Shown: positions 55,616 to 64,000 of the stretch, in pieces
How positions within the stretch are numbered: the first letter of the stretch is position 1
How the letters are laid out: each line of letters begins with the position of its first letter
Source of the DNA: Galbibacter sp. BG1
Lineage (GTDB): Bacteria; Bacteroidota; Bacteroidia; Flavobacteriales; Flavobacteriaceae
Direction: 5' to 3'
DNA: 64,000 nt
NCBI RefSeq assembly: GCF_013391805.1
Contig: NZ_CP058364.1
Location: forward strand, 2,423,501-2,487,500
The notes under the pieces: model-generated
The model's input: the letters and a program-made list of their open reading frames with translations, nothing else
The model's database searches: none
Told to the model about the DNA's origin: nothing
Translations under genes and position numbers: made by a program

Positions 55616-55669
55616 AATACAAATCTAAGTTTATCACATAAATCCGTACCAACTAAATTAGACATTCCA

Positions 55670-55831
55670 GGCGATAAGGTTCCAATACTTGCGTCGCAGT
55701 TGTCAGGAAAATCATTGGCTACTTGCCAATTTAAAGCATTGCAGCATAGACTGACAGTTAAACAACTTAAAAATGAGGCTAAAGTATTAAAAATAACTCT
55801 TTTAGGTTTCATATTTAGGTTAAATAGTTAA
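55670..55831 (+). pseudogene. 3' remnant of an unknown gene next to IS copy 2
   Basis: From the IS end an open frame of about 53 codons runs to a TAA (PILASQLSGKSLATCQFKAL, then VKQLKNEAKVLKITLLGF). It has no start outside the IS and I recognise no family. It is the other side of the deletion made at IS copy 2 and is not part of the AAA+ ATPase. Confidence 0.5.
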
Positions 55832-56405
55832 AAAATGACTTAATTAATCGATAATAGAGTTATTTTTTAGCGTATTTAGTCATTTTTTTGATAGTAAAAA
55901 ATAAACAATGGTTCGCAATATAGTAAAAAATCTTATTTTTAAGATTTTTTTAAGATTAATTTTTATTTGTTCTTTAAAATATTTTCGCTTATTGAGCTAG
56001 TAATGATTAAACGTTGCTTTGTACACGAATTGGGGTTTTGGCAAGTTTTTGGATTTACAAACTTTTTTTTGGAATTATGTTTTTTCTCATTTTATGAAAG
56101 CGCTTTAAATGCTTTGTCAATAATCTAGATACTCAATGTTTTATTGTTGTTCATCGACTTTTCATGCTATTCAATGATTTTTTAATGATTTTGGCATGTT
56201 GTTATTTCAAGCATTTTTTTGAAAGATTTAGTGAGAGAAAGGTTTTTATAGGTGAATCAATATACTTTTTTATTTTATTGCTAAGCTTTCCAATTGGGAT
56301 ATACAGTTCTTGTAAGCACTAAAAGTTAAAAAAATTTTAAAAAAATTAGGATTATCTACTAATAGTTTGAAACATTTTACTATTTTAGGCCCAAATAGAT
56401 GAACC
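55832..56405. other. AT-rich intergenic region before the pseudopilin operon
   Basis: No gene, tRNA or clear terminator is seen in this very AT-rich stretch with many homopolymer runs. The promoter of the pseudopilin operon should be near its right end, but no exact TAnnTTTG box was found (closest is TAATAGTTTG near 56360). Confidence 0.4.
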
Positions 56406-56819
56406 ATGAAAACTTCGAGAAAAAATACGAAAGTCCCTGCTTTTAATCTCCAGGAAATGTTGATTGTGTTGGCTATTATTGGGATTTTGCTCCTCATTGC
56501 ATTACCTAATTTAATGCCGTTGATTTCTAAGGCTAAAAGTGTAGAAGCGCAGACACAGCTTAAAGCAATTTATAATGCACAGACAACATATCGCTATATG
56601 TATTCAAAATATAGTGGAGATATTTCAGAATTGGATTATGAATCACCGGTTACCGTTAAGAATAATGGTAACGCCAATTATGAATATCAAATAGTCGCTG
56701 CGGATAATGCGGCTTTTAAGGCAAAAGCTATAGCAGTTACCGATTTTGATGGGGATGGGGTTTTTAATGTTTGGGAAGTTGATGAATCAGGGAATTTAAA
56801 ACAGATCGTTAAAGACTAA
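56406..56819 (+). CDS. Type IV pilin-like / major pseudopilin protein
   Basis: This 137-residue protein has a class III prepilin leader: basic residues 1-12, then a cleavage site between Ala12 and Phe13 (KVPA/FNLQEMLIVLAIIGILL) with Glu at mature position +5 and the usual hydrophobic helix. The -1 residue is Ala instead of the normal Gly. The C-terminal part is short and beta-like with DFDGDGVFNVWEV, a possible calcium loop as in GspG pseudopilins. It leads an operon with prepilin peptidase and GspE, so it is likely the major pseudopilin. Confidence 0.85.
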   Translation: MKTSRKNTKVPAFNLQEMLIVLAIIGILLLIALPNLMPLISKAKSVEAQTQLKAIYNAQTTYRYMYSKYSGDISELDYESPVTVKNNGNANYEYQIVAADNAAFKAKAIAVTDFDGDGVFNVWEVDESGNLKQIVKD

Positions 56820-57305
56820 GTGTACTTGAAATTCATTCTAATTGTGCTTTTATTTTTGATCTTTTATCAAGATTATAAAGAGCAATTGGTAAGTTGGTTC
56901 TTATTTCCTGTTGCTGCGGTTTTGTTTGGTTGTATTTTTTTTAGCCGTACCGTTGGAGATGTTCTGTACTTTTTCTACTCGATACTTTTAAATTGTTGTA
57001 TGGTCTTATTGATTCTTTTATTGTTGTTTTTGTATAGTCGGTTGAAAATGAAAATGAAATTTATAAATACCACTTTTGGACTTGGAGATGTTTTTATATT
57101 GTTTGTTGTTGCTTTTGGGTTTCCTACCTATGCTTTTTTGATCCTTTTAAGTCTAGCTATTTTATTTGCCTTAGCTTGTCATTTTTTATTAAAGGCAAAT
57201 TATGTTTTTAAAACAATTCCTTTAGCTGGCTATTTGTCGCTTTTTTTTGCCTGTATTTTAATTGCAGATTTTTTCCCATCTTTTCCTGACTTATACATGT
57301 ATTGA
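56820..57305 (+). CDS. Short A24-type prepilin peptidase
   Basis: This 161-residue polytopic protein starts at GTG directly after the pilin stop. The two catalytic aspartates are in IFYQDYKEQLVSWF (Asp18) and FGLGDVFILF (Asp90), the latter matching the GxGD motif of aspartic prepilin peptidases. It lacks the N-terminal methyltransferase domain of PilD/GspO, like the archaeal-type and Tad-type short forms. It should cleave the neighbouring prepilin, perhaps without N-methylation. Confidence 0.8.
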   Translation: MYLKFILIVLLFLIFYQDYKEQLVSWFLFPVAAVLFGCIFFSRTVGDVLYFFYSILLNCCMVLLILLLLFLYSRLKMKMKFINTTFGLGDVFILFVVAFGFPTYAFLILLSLAILFALACHFLLKANYVFKTIPLAGYLSLFFACILIADFFPSFPDLYMY

Positions 57306-57308
57306 TAA

Positions 57309-58721
57309 ATGAAAGCAGTATCCTACGAAATAGAGTCACATTTGTTACAACTGATTTCTTCCGAACAGGCTTACCACTATAAGGTTGTGCCCACCGCAAT
57401 GGAAGGTGACGAATTGACCTTATTGACGGTTTCTGATCTGCCTGAATCTGTCCTGAGCGAATTGGAGATAATTCTGGATTATAAGATCGTATTGAGCCCG
57501 ATTGGCGAAATCGAGTTTAATAGGTTCTTGAACAGTAATTATAGAAAAAGTGAAGCATTAAATGATAGGGTGCTTAGCTATTCTTCAGATTTTCTAGAAA
57601 GGATTTTATTGAATGCTAAGAAGATAGGAAGTAGTGATATTCATTTTGAACCTTATGAAGAAATATGTCGGATTCGTTTTCGACTGGATGGAAAGCTTAC
57701 AGAACAATTTAAGATACCTATAGATGAATATCCTGTACTTATCAATAAAATAAAAATTAGGGCAAATTTAGATATCAGTGAAAAGCGTTTACCTCAAGAT
57801 GGTAGAATAACAATTGCTTCTGATGCTGACGAATTTGATATAAGGGTTTCTACCTTGCCAACCTTACATGGCGAAAAAATTGTGCTGCGTATTTTGAGTA
57901 AAGATGCAAGTAAATTTGACTTGAAAGATCTTGGTTTTACTCAGGAAGAGCTTAAATCCTACTTGGAAAGTATAAAAAAACCAAATGGTATTATTCTTAT
58001 TTCAGGGCCCACTGGTTCTGGTAAAACCACCACTCTTTATGCAACTTTGAAAATTTTAAATGACAAACAAACTAACATTCTTACCATAGAGGATCCTATA
58101 GAATATACTTTGGAAGGTGTTAATCAAGTACAATTAAAGGAGAGTATAGGACTTGATTTTTCATCGGCTTTAAGGACCTTTCTGCGTCAGGATCCAGATG
58201 TTATTATGGTTGGGGAGATAAGGGATGTTAAAACAGCAAATATGGCGATACGTGCCGCTTTAACTGGTCACTTGGTTTTGTCAACTATTCATACCAATTC
58301 GGCTTGGGGAACGATATCCCGATTGATAGATATGGGGGTTCCTTCTTTTTTAATCGCAAGTACCTTAAATATCAGTATAGCACAACGTTTGGTGAGGAAG
58401 CTTTGTCCAATTTGTAAGGAAGAGTATCCCATAAATAAGGAAATATTGCCGTCTTCATTTAAAATTCCTGAAAGTTTGAATACACACTATGTTGCCAAGG
58501 GATGCAGTTCATGTTATCATACTGGATATAAAGGGCGTAAAGCAATTTATGAAATAATTCCGGTGAGTACAGAAATTGGTGAACACATTAAAAATAATGA
58601 TTTACAAGTCGATTCTTATTTAGCGGAGAATAATATAAAAACCTTAAAACACAACGCTATTAATTTGATTAAAGAAGGATTGACTTCTATTGAAGAGGTT
58701 TATGCCCTACTAAGTGATTGA
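57309..58721 (+). CDS. gspE: GspE/PilB-type secretion ATPase
   Basis: This 470-residue protein has an N-terminal domain (about 1-75), then the ATPase core with SGPTGSGKTTTLYATL (Walker A, about 232-245), EDPIEYTLEGVNQVQ (Asp box), RQDPDVIMVGEIRD (Walker B) and LTGHLVLSTIHTN (His box). A zinc-binding tetracysteine region (CPICKEEY and CSSCYHTGYKGR) is present, as in GspE/PilB extension ATPases. It powers pseudopilus assembly. It overlaps the secretin gene region by coupling through TGATAACTATG. Confidence 0.93.
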   Translation: MKAVSYEIESHLLQLISSEQAYHYKVVPTAMEGDELTLLTVSDLPESVLSELEIILDYKIVLSPIGEIEFNRFLNSNYRKSEALNDRVLSYSSDFLERILLNAKKIGSSDIHFEPYEEICRIRFRLDGKLTEQFKIPIDEYPVLINKIKIRANLDISEKRLPQDGRITIASDADEFDIRVSTLPTLHGEKIVLRILSKDASKFDLKDLGFTQEELKSYLESIKKPNGIILISGPTGSGKTTTLYATLKILNDKQTNILTIEDPIEYTLEGVNQVQLKESIGLDFSSALRTFLRQDPDVIMVGEIRDVKTANMAIRAALTGHLVLSTIHTNSAWGTISRLIDMGVPSFLIASTLNISIAQRLVRKLCPICKEEYPINKEILPSSFKIPESLNTHYVAKGCSSCYHTGYKGRKAIYEIIPVSTEIGEHIKNNDLQVDSYLAENNIKTLKHNAINLIKEGLTSIEEVYALLSD

Positions 58722-58726
58722 TAACT

Positions 58727-61006
58727 ATGATGAGAAGAACTACCCTAACAATACTACTTTACTTACTTTGTTTTATCGTTTCTGCCCAGCAAGAGCAGAA
58801 CAGAATTAGGACTATACAAAATCAATTGGAAGTGCTCTCGTTGGATGAGCCTGGTCTCCGGGAGAATCTCAAATTGGATATAAACGTAAGCGATGTTTCC
58901 TTGTCCAATTTTTTGTTGGCGGTGTCCAAAGTACATAATGTTAACATTTCTGTTGCTCCGGAATTAAACGATATTAATATTATTAATAACTTTTCAGACG
59001 TAACGGTAGCTGATCTATTGGTGTTTTTATGTAAACAATATAGTTTGGAAATAGATTTGACAGGAAACATTTTGTATGTAAAACAATATCGTCCTGAAGA
59101 ACCGCCGCAAATCCCGAAAGAAATAAGTACTTCCTATGATCCACAGAATGAATTGATCACATTGGATTTACAAAATGATCCTTTAGGGAAATCTTTTAGA
59201 AAAATCATGGATGTTTCCGGTAGGAATTTGTTGTTCGCTAACGGTATGGAAAATATTCCGTTGACTATTTATCTGAGAGATGTGCCATTTGATGCTGCTA
59301 TGAAAAATTTAGCAATCACCAACGGTTTAACACTTAATAAGTCTAGGGATGGATTTTATTTGTTTAGTGCTAATTTTATTGAAAATGATGCTGTCAATAA
59401 TATGAATGTGGATGGGCAGGGAAAACCAATCCCTTCTCCGCAACGACGAATAAGAACTATAAAGTCAGCTAATTTTTATTATGAAATTCTGGATACTGTA
59501 AACAAGGAGCTTTCCATTAACTTAAAGAATGCTTCTATTTCAGATATGGTCAATGAAATTGCTTACGACCTGAAGCTGAATGTATACATGGCGAGTCCGC
59601 TTGAAAATGCTGGGACAATAACGTTTAAAACGGATAAAATTACCTTTGATAAGTTACTGGAAAAAACTTTTGAGAGCACCACAGCCTCTAACAATAGTCC
59701 AATAACATCCAACCGTAATAACCAACCTAATAATCGGAATGGTAATGATAATCCTGGGAATGCTTATGAAAATTTCGGAGGAGCGAGATTTACATATAAG
59801 AAAGAGGGAGATGTATATTTCTTCGGTACTTCTGATCAATTGAGTGTGAGGCAGACCGAAGTAATCCATTTAATGCATCGTTCCGTAGAATTGCTTGGTG
59901 ATCCATCTACCAAAGCGGGAACCACCCGAAGTGCAGGTAGAACTGTAGGGGGTAATACCAACTATTATGGTGGAAACGGTTTTGGAACAGGAATCAATAG
60001 CGGAGGTTTTAACAGCTCTGGGTACGCTCCAAACACAACAAATACAGGTGGATACAGCAATAACAGGCGATCTGTCAGTACTTCGTCAAACTCTTTTGAC
60101 GATTACAATAGTAAAATGGAGGCATTGGTAAACATTCTTCCGGAGGAGATTAAAGATGAACTGGATATTAAAATTGACTTTGAGCTGAATAGTTTTTTAG
60201 TGAGTGGACCTGCTTCCAATATCAATAGATTCAAGGCCTTTATTAAACAAATTGATAAACCTGTTCCAGTTATACTTATTGAGGTTATGATCCTTGAAGT
60301 AAATAGGTCAGCAACCGTAGAAACCGGCATAAGCATGGGTATTGGAGAAGAACCAACTAACACCCAGGGTGAAATATTTCCAAATGCCAATGTGCAATTT
60401 GGGGCAGAAACCATTAATCGTGTTATTGGTGGTTGGGGAAGCTTTGGGTCTATTAATTTTGGACAAGTAGTTCCAAATTTTTATGCAACGGTAAAGGCCC
60501 TGGAACGCAATGGCAATATTAAAATCAGATCAACTCCGAGATTGTCCACTTTGAATGGACATAAAGCTGATCTTTCCATAGGGGAAACTACCTATTATGT
60601 AGTTACCAATCAGAATTTCTACGGCTCCCAAATACCTCAATCTTCTGAGATCAGAAATTATCAGCCTATTGATGCCGAATTGGCGATAAGTATTAAGCCA
60701 TTGGTGTCGGGAGACGGACAAATAACCTTGGATATAAACGTGATTCAATCCAGTTTTAGCGGCGAGCGTATTGAGGAAGATGCTCCTCCTGGTATTAATT
60801 CCCGTGAGTTTAGTTCCATTATCAGGGTAAGGGATCAAGACTTGGTTATTTTAGGAGGCTTGGAAGAAAAAGCAAAGAATGATTCCGGTAGTGGGGTGCC
60901 TATTTTATCCAGAATTCCAGTACTTAAATGGTTATTTAGCTCTAGAACTCGCGAAAACTCCAAAAAGAAATTGACAATCCTAATTAAGCCTACGGTAATT
61001 TATTGA
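58727..61006 (+). CDS. gspD: GspD/PilQ-type secretin
   Basis: This 759-residue protein has a signal peptide (through VSAQ, about 20), then N0/STN-like and N1-type domains (about 45-110, 130-200 and 255-315). A Gly/Asn-rich linker (about 395-460) follows, then the secretin barrel with VPVILIEVMILEVNRS, IKIRSTPRLSTLNGHKADLS and the C-terminal VPILSRIPVLKWLFSSR. It forms the outer-membrane gate for the pseudopilus system. ATG 58727 is preferred over a TTG 9 bases earlier. The stop overlaps the next ATG by 1 base. Confidence 0.93.
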   Translation: MMRRTTLTILLYLLCFIVSAQQEQNRIRTIQNQLEVLSLDEPGLRENLKLDINVSDVSLSNFLLAVSKVHNVNISVAPELNDINIINNFSDVTVADLLVFLCKQYSLEIDLTGNILYVKQYRPEEPPQIPKEISTSYDPQNELITLDLQNDPLGKSFRKIMDVSGRNLLFANGMENIPLTIYLRDVPFDAAMKNLAITNGLTLNKSRDGFYLFSANFIENDAVNNMNVDGQGKPIPSPQRRIRTIKSANFYYEILDTVNKELSINLKNASISDMVNEIAYDLKLNVYMASPLENAGTITFKTDKITFDKLLEKTFESTTASNNSPITSNRNNQPNNRNGNDNPGNAYENFGGARFTYKKEGDVYFFGTSDQLSVRQTEVIHLMHRSVELLGDPSTKAGTTRSAGRTVGGNTNYYGGNGFGTGINSGGFNSSGYAPNTTNTGGYSNNRRSVSTSSNSFDDYNSKMEALVNILPEEIKDELDIKIDFELNSFLVSGPASNINRFKAFIKQIDKPVPVILIEVMILEVNRSATVETGISMGIGEEPTNTQGEIFPNANVQFGAETINRVIGGWGSFGSINFGQVVPNFYATVKALERNGNIKIRSTPRLSTLNGHKADLSIGETTYYVVTNQNFYGSQIPQSSEIRNYQPIDAELAISIKPLVSGDGQITLDINVIQSSFSGERIEEDAPPGINSREFSSIIRVRDQDLVILGGLEEKAKNDSGSGVPILSRIPVLKWLFSSRTRENSKKKLTILIKPTVIY

Positions 61007-62211
61007 TGGTAAAGAACGCAATCACATATGTAAAAGAGGGACGTTCCTATATATCTTTAGAACGCTATACTAAGGACGGGGAGGAGATGGTCTCATTATG
61101 TTCTTTTGTTAACACAAGAAAAGGTCTTGAAAAGGAATCCAGTCATACTTTGTCTTTGGAAGCCCTTCCCAATTTAGACGTAGATAAAAATAGTATTTTA
61201 CTGATTATCAATACAAGTCATGTTATTAGTAAGATTGCAACTGGGCAAAGCTCTGAAGATTTAAGTCTGGTCAACAAATCTTTTCCCAATCTTAACCTCG
61301 AGGAGTTTTATTATGAAATCAGTGAATACAAGCAAAGTAAAATAATTTCCATTTGCCGTAAATCCTACGTGAATGAATGCCTTGAATCCCTGAAATCTTT
61401 AGGGGTAGCTATTCGTGGTTTTTCTATTGGGATTTCAAATATTTGCACATTGATTCCTTTTTTAAAAGAGCGTACTTTTTTTTTAAGCACTAAGGAGATT
61501 GTGGTTGGGGCTAATGGTATTGAGGTAATTCACTCGAAATCCCAAAAGAACATAGGGGAATATGGACTAGAAGGAATGCAATTAACAGCTGATGAACTTT
61601 TAGGTTTCGCCAATATTTTGGTTTACCTAAGAAATGCGCAGGGGCGACATAGCAACTTTTTGGAGATCAATGAAAGTTTGAAAGAGGAATATGTGCAGAA
61701 CAATCTTTTTAAAGTTTTTCTAAAATCGGGTATTGTGGTTATTTTGGTTATTCTAGTGCTGAACTTTCTTTTCTTTAACCATTATTACAGCAAAACTTCA
61801 TCTTTAAGTCAGATTCAAGAGGTTAATAAAGCGAATAAGGCAAAAATAATAGCACTCACCGAAACGGTAAACAACAAGGAGAAAATGATAGATGATGTAA
61901 TCTCTTCTTCGTCTTCTGAAGTATCCTACTATCTCAATGCTATAACCAGAAAGATGCCAGAGGAAATCCTTTTGGAATCTATGGATTATCAGCCATTGGT
62001 AAAAGAAGTAAAAGAAAAAAAAGAGATTCAGCTAGTGCTAAATGAACTGATTGTATCGGGAATTTCAACAGATAGTAAAATTTTTTCGAGCTGGATTGAA
62101 AGTTTGGAGCAGTTGGAATGGGTCGGGTCCGTAGAGGTAACCGCCTATGATTATTCCCAGCGCAAAGCCTCCCGGTTCTCTTTTAATATTACTATAAAAA
62201 ATGAAAGGTAA
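61006..62211 (+). CDS. GspL/PilM-PilN-like assembly protein
   Basis: This 401-residue protein has an actin-like cytoplasmic half (about 1-235; ILLIINTSHVISKIAT, KEIVVGANGIEVIHS), one membrane helix (about 246-266, GIVVILVILVLNFLFF) and a periplasmic coiled-coil plus ferredoxin-like half with TRKMPEEILLESMDYQ. This is the GspL layout, equal to a PilM-PilN fusion, which links the ATPase to the periplasmic assembly. Assigned by architecture and position. Confidence 0.78.
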   Translation: MVKNAITYVKEGRSYISLERYTKDGEEMVSLCSFVNTRKGLEKESSHTLSLEALPNLDVDKNSILLIINTSHVISKIATGQSSEDLSLVNKSFPNLNLEEFYYEISEYKQSKIISICRKSYVNECLESLKSLGVAIRGFSIGISNICTLIPFLKERTFFLSTKEIVVGANGIEVIHSKSQKNIGEYGLEGMQLTADELLGFANILVYLRNAQGRHSNFLEINESLKEEYVQNNLFKVFLKSGIVVILVILVLNFLFFNHYYSKTSSLSQIQEVNKANKAKIIALTETVNNKEKMIDDVISSSSSEVSYYLNAITRKMPEEILLESMDYQPLVKEVKEKKEIQLVLNELIVSGISTDSKIFSSWIESLEQLEWVGSVEVTAYDYSQRKASRFSFNITIKNER

Positions 62212-62710
62212 AACGAAAAATATCATATTGCTTTTAGGCTTTTTAATAACTTGTTTTATATGTTATCGTTTTGCTATTTCCAATACTCTGGAAGCTTATA
62301 CCACTTATAAAAAACTGGAACAGGAAAATTTATTGTTTAAAAATATACCTAAGCAACAAGTGATGCTAAAAAAGCAAAACGTTTATTTGGATTCCCTCTT
62401 AAACAAATACCAAATAGGAGGGACCTCTATTCAAAATAACCTGCTTAAGAATTTAAATACGAATAGCGATTCCTTGGGATTAAAACTTGTCGAATTTGAA
62501 AAAGCGCATGTTTTTGAAAAAAAACAGTTGACAATAAATTCCCACATTTTCACTTTAGAAGGAAGTTATGGCGATTTGCTTAAGCTGATATACAACCTTG
62601 AGCAACGTACCAAGTTTGGGGAAGTTGTTCACGTAGGCTTAGAAAAGAAAAAAGACTTGAGAACAAGGGAGGAGCGATTGGAAGGTAATATAATAGTACA
62701 ACATTATTAA
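62201..62710 (+). CDS. GspM/PilO-like assembly protein
   Basis: This 169-residue protein has a short cytoplasmic start, one membrane helix (about 7-27), a coiled coil (KKLEQENLLFKNIPKQQVML) and a C-terminal ferredoxin-like domain (FTLEGSYGDLLKLIYNLEQR), as in PilO/GspM. It overlaps the previous gene by 11 bases, so the pair is coupled. It is the last assembly gene; no GspF platform protein is present in the operon. Confidence 0.75.
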   Translation: MKGKTKNIILLLGFLITCFICYRFAISNTLEAYTTYKKLEQENLLFKNIPKQQVMLKKQNVYLDSLLNKYQIGGTSIQNNLLKNLNTNSDSLGLKLVEFEKAHVFEKKQLTINSHIFTLEGSYGDLLKLIYNLEQRTKFGEVVHVGLEKKKDLRTREERLEGNIIVQHY

Positions 62711-62754
62711 ATAGTTCTTAATACAAGGCTTACATCAAATAAATACATAACACA

Positions 62755-64000
62755 ATGTTTAAATACAAAATAGCATATATTTTACTTTTAATAGCTGGGA
62801 TCAGCTATGCTCAAAAGGAGTCCAATGTATGGTATTTTGGAGAGGAGGCCGGAATTGATTTTAATTCGGGGGCTGCCGTGGTTATTACCGACAGTGCTAT
62901 GGACGCCTATGAGGGTTGCGCTACTATTTCGGACTCCAACGGGAAAGTACTATTTTATACGGATGGTATTGATGTATGGAATAAGGAGCACCGTAAAATG
63001 GAAAACGGCAGTGGGCTTAATGGACATGCGAGTAGCACACAATCTGGAATTATTGTGCCATATCCTGGGAAGGATAATTTGTATTATATATTTACGGTGG
63101 ATCTTGAGGGAAGGGAAAAGGGGCTTCAATATTCTATTGTGGACATGGAGCTGGACGGTGGCAACGGCGCTATTACTGACGATAAAAATATTATTTTAAC
63201 CACACCGGTAACTGAAAAAGTTACATCTGTAAAGCATGCCGATGGGGAAAGTATATGGTTGTTGACCCACGAGAAAGATAGTGATGTGTTTTTGGCCTAT
63301 TTAATTACAACTGCAGGACTGCAAAAGACTCCAATTAAAAGTAGTGTAGGGATGAACATTGAATATACCGCGTATACCCCACGTCACAAGGTACAAGGTT
63401 ATTTGAAGGCTTCCCCGGATGGCTCCAAGGTCGGAATATGTCATTTTCAGATAGGTGCAGAAGTGCTGGATTTTAATAACAGCACGGGAGTGCTCAGCAA
63501 TGCCAAAACATTAAGCGATGTTCCAGGAGAAAATTACTACGGCATAGAGTTTTCCCCAAACAGCAAGTTGCTATATATGACTGTTGAGGATTATTATTTA
63601 TACCAATATGATTTAACAGCCCCCAACATTCAGGACAGTCAGCTGTTACTTCTAGAAGATACAGTAAACATAAAATATTATTATGGCGCTCTACAATTGG
63701 CTCCAGACGGAAAAATATATTTCTCTAGAATTTTCAGGCCATATTTGGGCGTAATAGAAAATCCAAATGTGAGGGGAGCCGGTTGTAATCCCATAAAAGA
63801 AGGATTGTTTTTGGAAGGAAAGGAAACAAACCTGGGATTACCTACTTTTATTCAATCTTATTTTTATACCGATTTTACAGTTCAAAACTTATGTTTGGGT
63901 GATACCACGAACTTTATGTTGCAAAATGAAGATGAAATTGCTTCAGTAGTTTGGGATTTTGGGGATGGTAATTATTCAACTTTGTTTAATCCATCACATA
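62755..64000 (+). CDS. Secreted propeller-PKD surface protein, cut by the window edge
   Basis: At least 415 residues run to the window end. A signal peptide (through SYAQ, about 20) is followed by a beta-propeller-like region (NVWYFGEEAGIDFNSG, LFYTDGIDVWNKEHRKM, SSTQSGIIVPYPG, LKASPDGSKVGICHF, ENYYGIEFSPNSKLLYMT). The start of a PKD domain follows (SVVWDFGDGNYST). This order is typical of large flavobacterial surface proteins that end in a type B T9SS sorting domain; that end lies outside the window. It may be an adhesin or a substrate of the neighbouring secretion operon, but T9SS export is more likely. Confidence 0.85.
   Translation, partial: MFKYKIAYILLLIAGISYAQKESNVWYFGEEAGIDFNSGAAVVITDSAMDAYEGCATISDSNGKVLFYTDGIDVWNKEHRKMENGSGLNGHASSTQSGIIVPYPGKDNLYYIFTVDLEGREKGLQYSIVDMELDGGNGAITDDKNIILTTPVTEKVTSVKHADGESIWLLTHEKDSDVFLAYLITTAGLQKTPIKSSVGMNIEYTAYTPRHKVQGYLKASPDGSKVGICHFQIGAEVLDFNNSTGVLSNAKTLSDVPGENYYGIEFSPNSKLLYMTVEDYYLYQYDLTAPNIQDSQLLLLEDTVNIKYYYGALQLAPDGKIYFSRIFRPYLGVIENPNVRGAGCNPIKEGLFLEGKETNLGLPTFIQSYFYTDFTVQNLCLGDTTNFMLQNEDEIASVVWDFGDGNYSTLFNPSH

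Larger units (their letters stand above)
54421..55669 (-). mobile_element. IS3-family (IS150-like) insertion sequence, copy 2
   Basis: This element is also 1249 bp, inverted relative to copy 1, with the same TGGA/TCCA ends. Flanking bases (AACG on the left, GGCG on the right) show no target duplication, and the flanks belong to unrelated sequences. This points to a deletion next to the IS after insertion, or recombination between IS copies. Confidence 0.92.

Noticed and set aside
47680-55669. Composite transposon made of the two IS copies
   Set aside because: Copy 1 has its own AAC duplication on both sides and the outer flanks of the pair share no duplication, so the pair did not move as a unit.
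1-64000. CRISPR arrays, tRNA or rRNA genes
   Set aside because: No regularly spaced direct repeats, no cloverleaf with a recognisable T-arm, and no rRNA-like sequence were seen on reading; a tRNA scan was not possible here.

Overview
The window looks like a chromosomal segment of a Bacteroidota bacterium, most likely a flavobacterium. The signs are a SusC/SusD pair, CTnDOT-type Tra proteins, RteC, a DUF6520-like peptide with a MauE-like protein, TAnnTTTG promoter boxes, and very A-rich start regions. No rRNA, tRNA or CRISPR array was seen. Much of the window is accessory DNA, and base composition changes abruptly several times, which points to mosaic acquisition.

Layout. 1-4123: leftward genes, namely a truncated membrane protein, a DUF2290-like protein coupled to a superfamily I helicase (a possible defence pair with integron-cassette-like borders), and a small XRE regulator. 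4130-4951: a structured non-coding stretch with a promoter and a nested hairpin of about 110 nt. 4952-12258: SusC, SusD and an M16 peptidase in one operon. 12329-14801: convergent MauE and DUF6520-like genes, a PAS-AraC regulator and a STAS-like protein. 15041-17467: a fusion of an 8-amino-7-oxononanoate-synthase-type PLP enzyme to a GNAT-like domain.

17551-29706 is a CTnDOT-like conjugative region: RteC, an excisionase-like HTH protein, a winged-helix-like protein and a P-loop ATPase, then TraE, F, G, I, J, K, M and N. No relaxase, coupling protein or TraO-Q is visible. Between the ATPase and TraE sit a hypothetical gene, a diverged second copy of the ATPase 3' end, and an AbiE-type toxin-antitoxin pair.

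29914-46108 is a tightly overlapping rightward operon with its own promoter. It holds seven tandem paralogous fibre-like proteins with knob or beta-repeat fronts and a shared C-terminal tail, then two RHS proteins. The second, 1921 residues, has BACON/Ig-like and calcium-binding repeats, a DUF6443-type region, RHS repeats, an RHS core and an AT-rich toxin tip with a JAB-like metal motif, followed by a candidate immunity gene.

46112-54420 is the most unusual part. Tip, immunity, terminator, leftward XRE regulator and rightward AAA+ ATPase occur twice in the same order. In the first unit the ATPase is followed by two tyrosine recombinases, one with a degenerate active site, and then by about 720 bp of nested inverted repeats. 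The second unit starts with an orphan RHS tip (HELKH zincin motif) with no upstream RHS body. Two nearly identical 1249-bp IS3-family elements, in opposite orientation, interrupt the two ATPase genes. I read this as an array of RHS tip/immunity cassettes, each coupled to a small recombinase-bearing mobile module.

56406-62710 is a type II secretion/type IV pilus-like operon: pseudopilin, prepilin peptidase, GspE ATPase, secretin, GspL/PilM-N-like and GspM/PilO-like. A secreted propeller-PKD protein follows and runs off the right edge.
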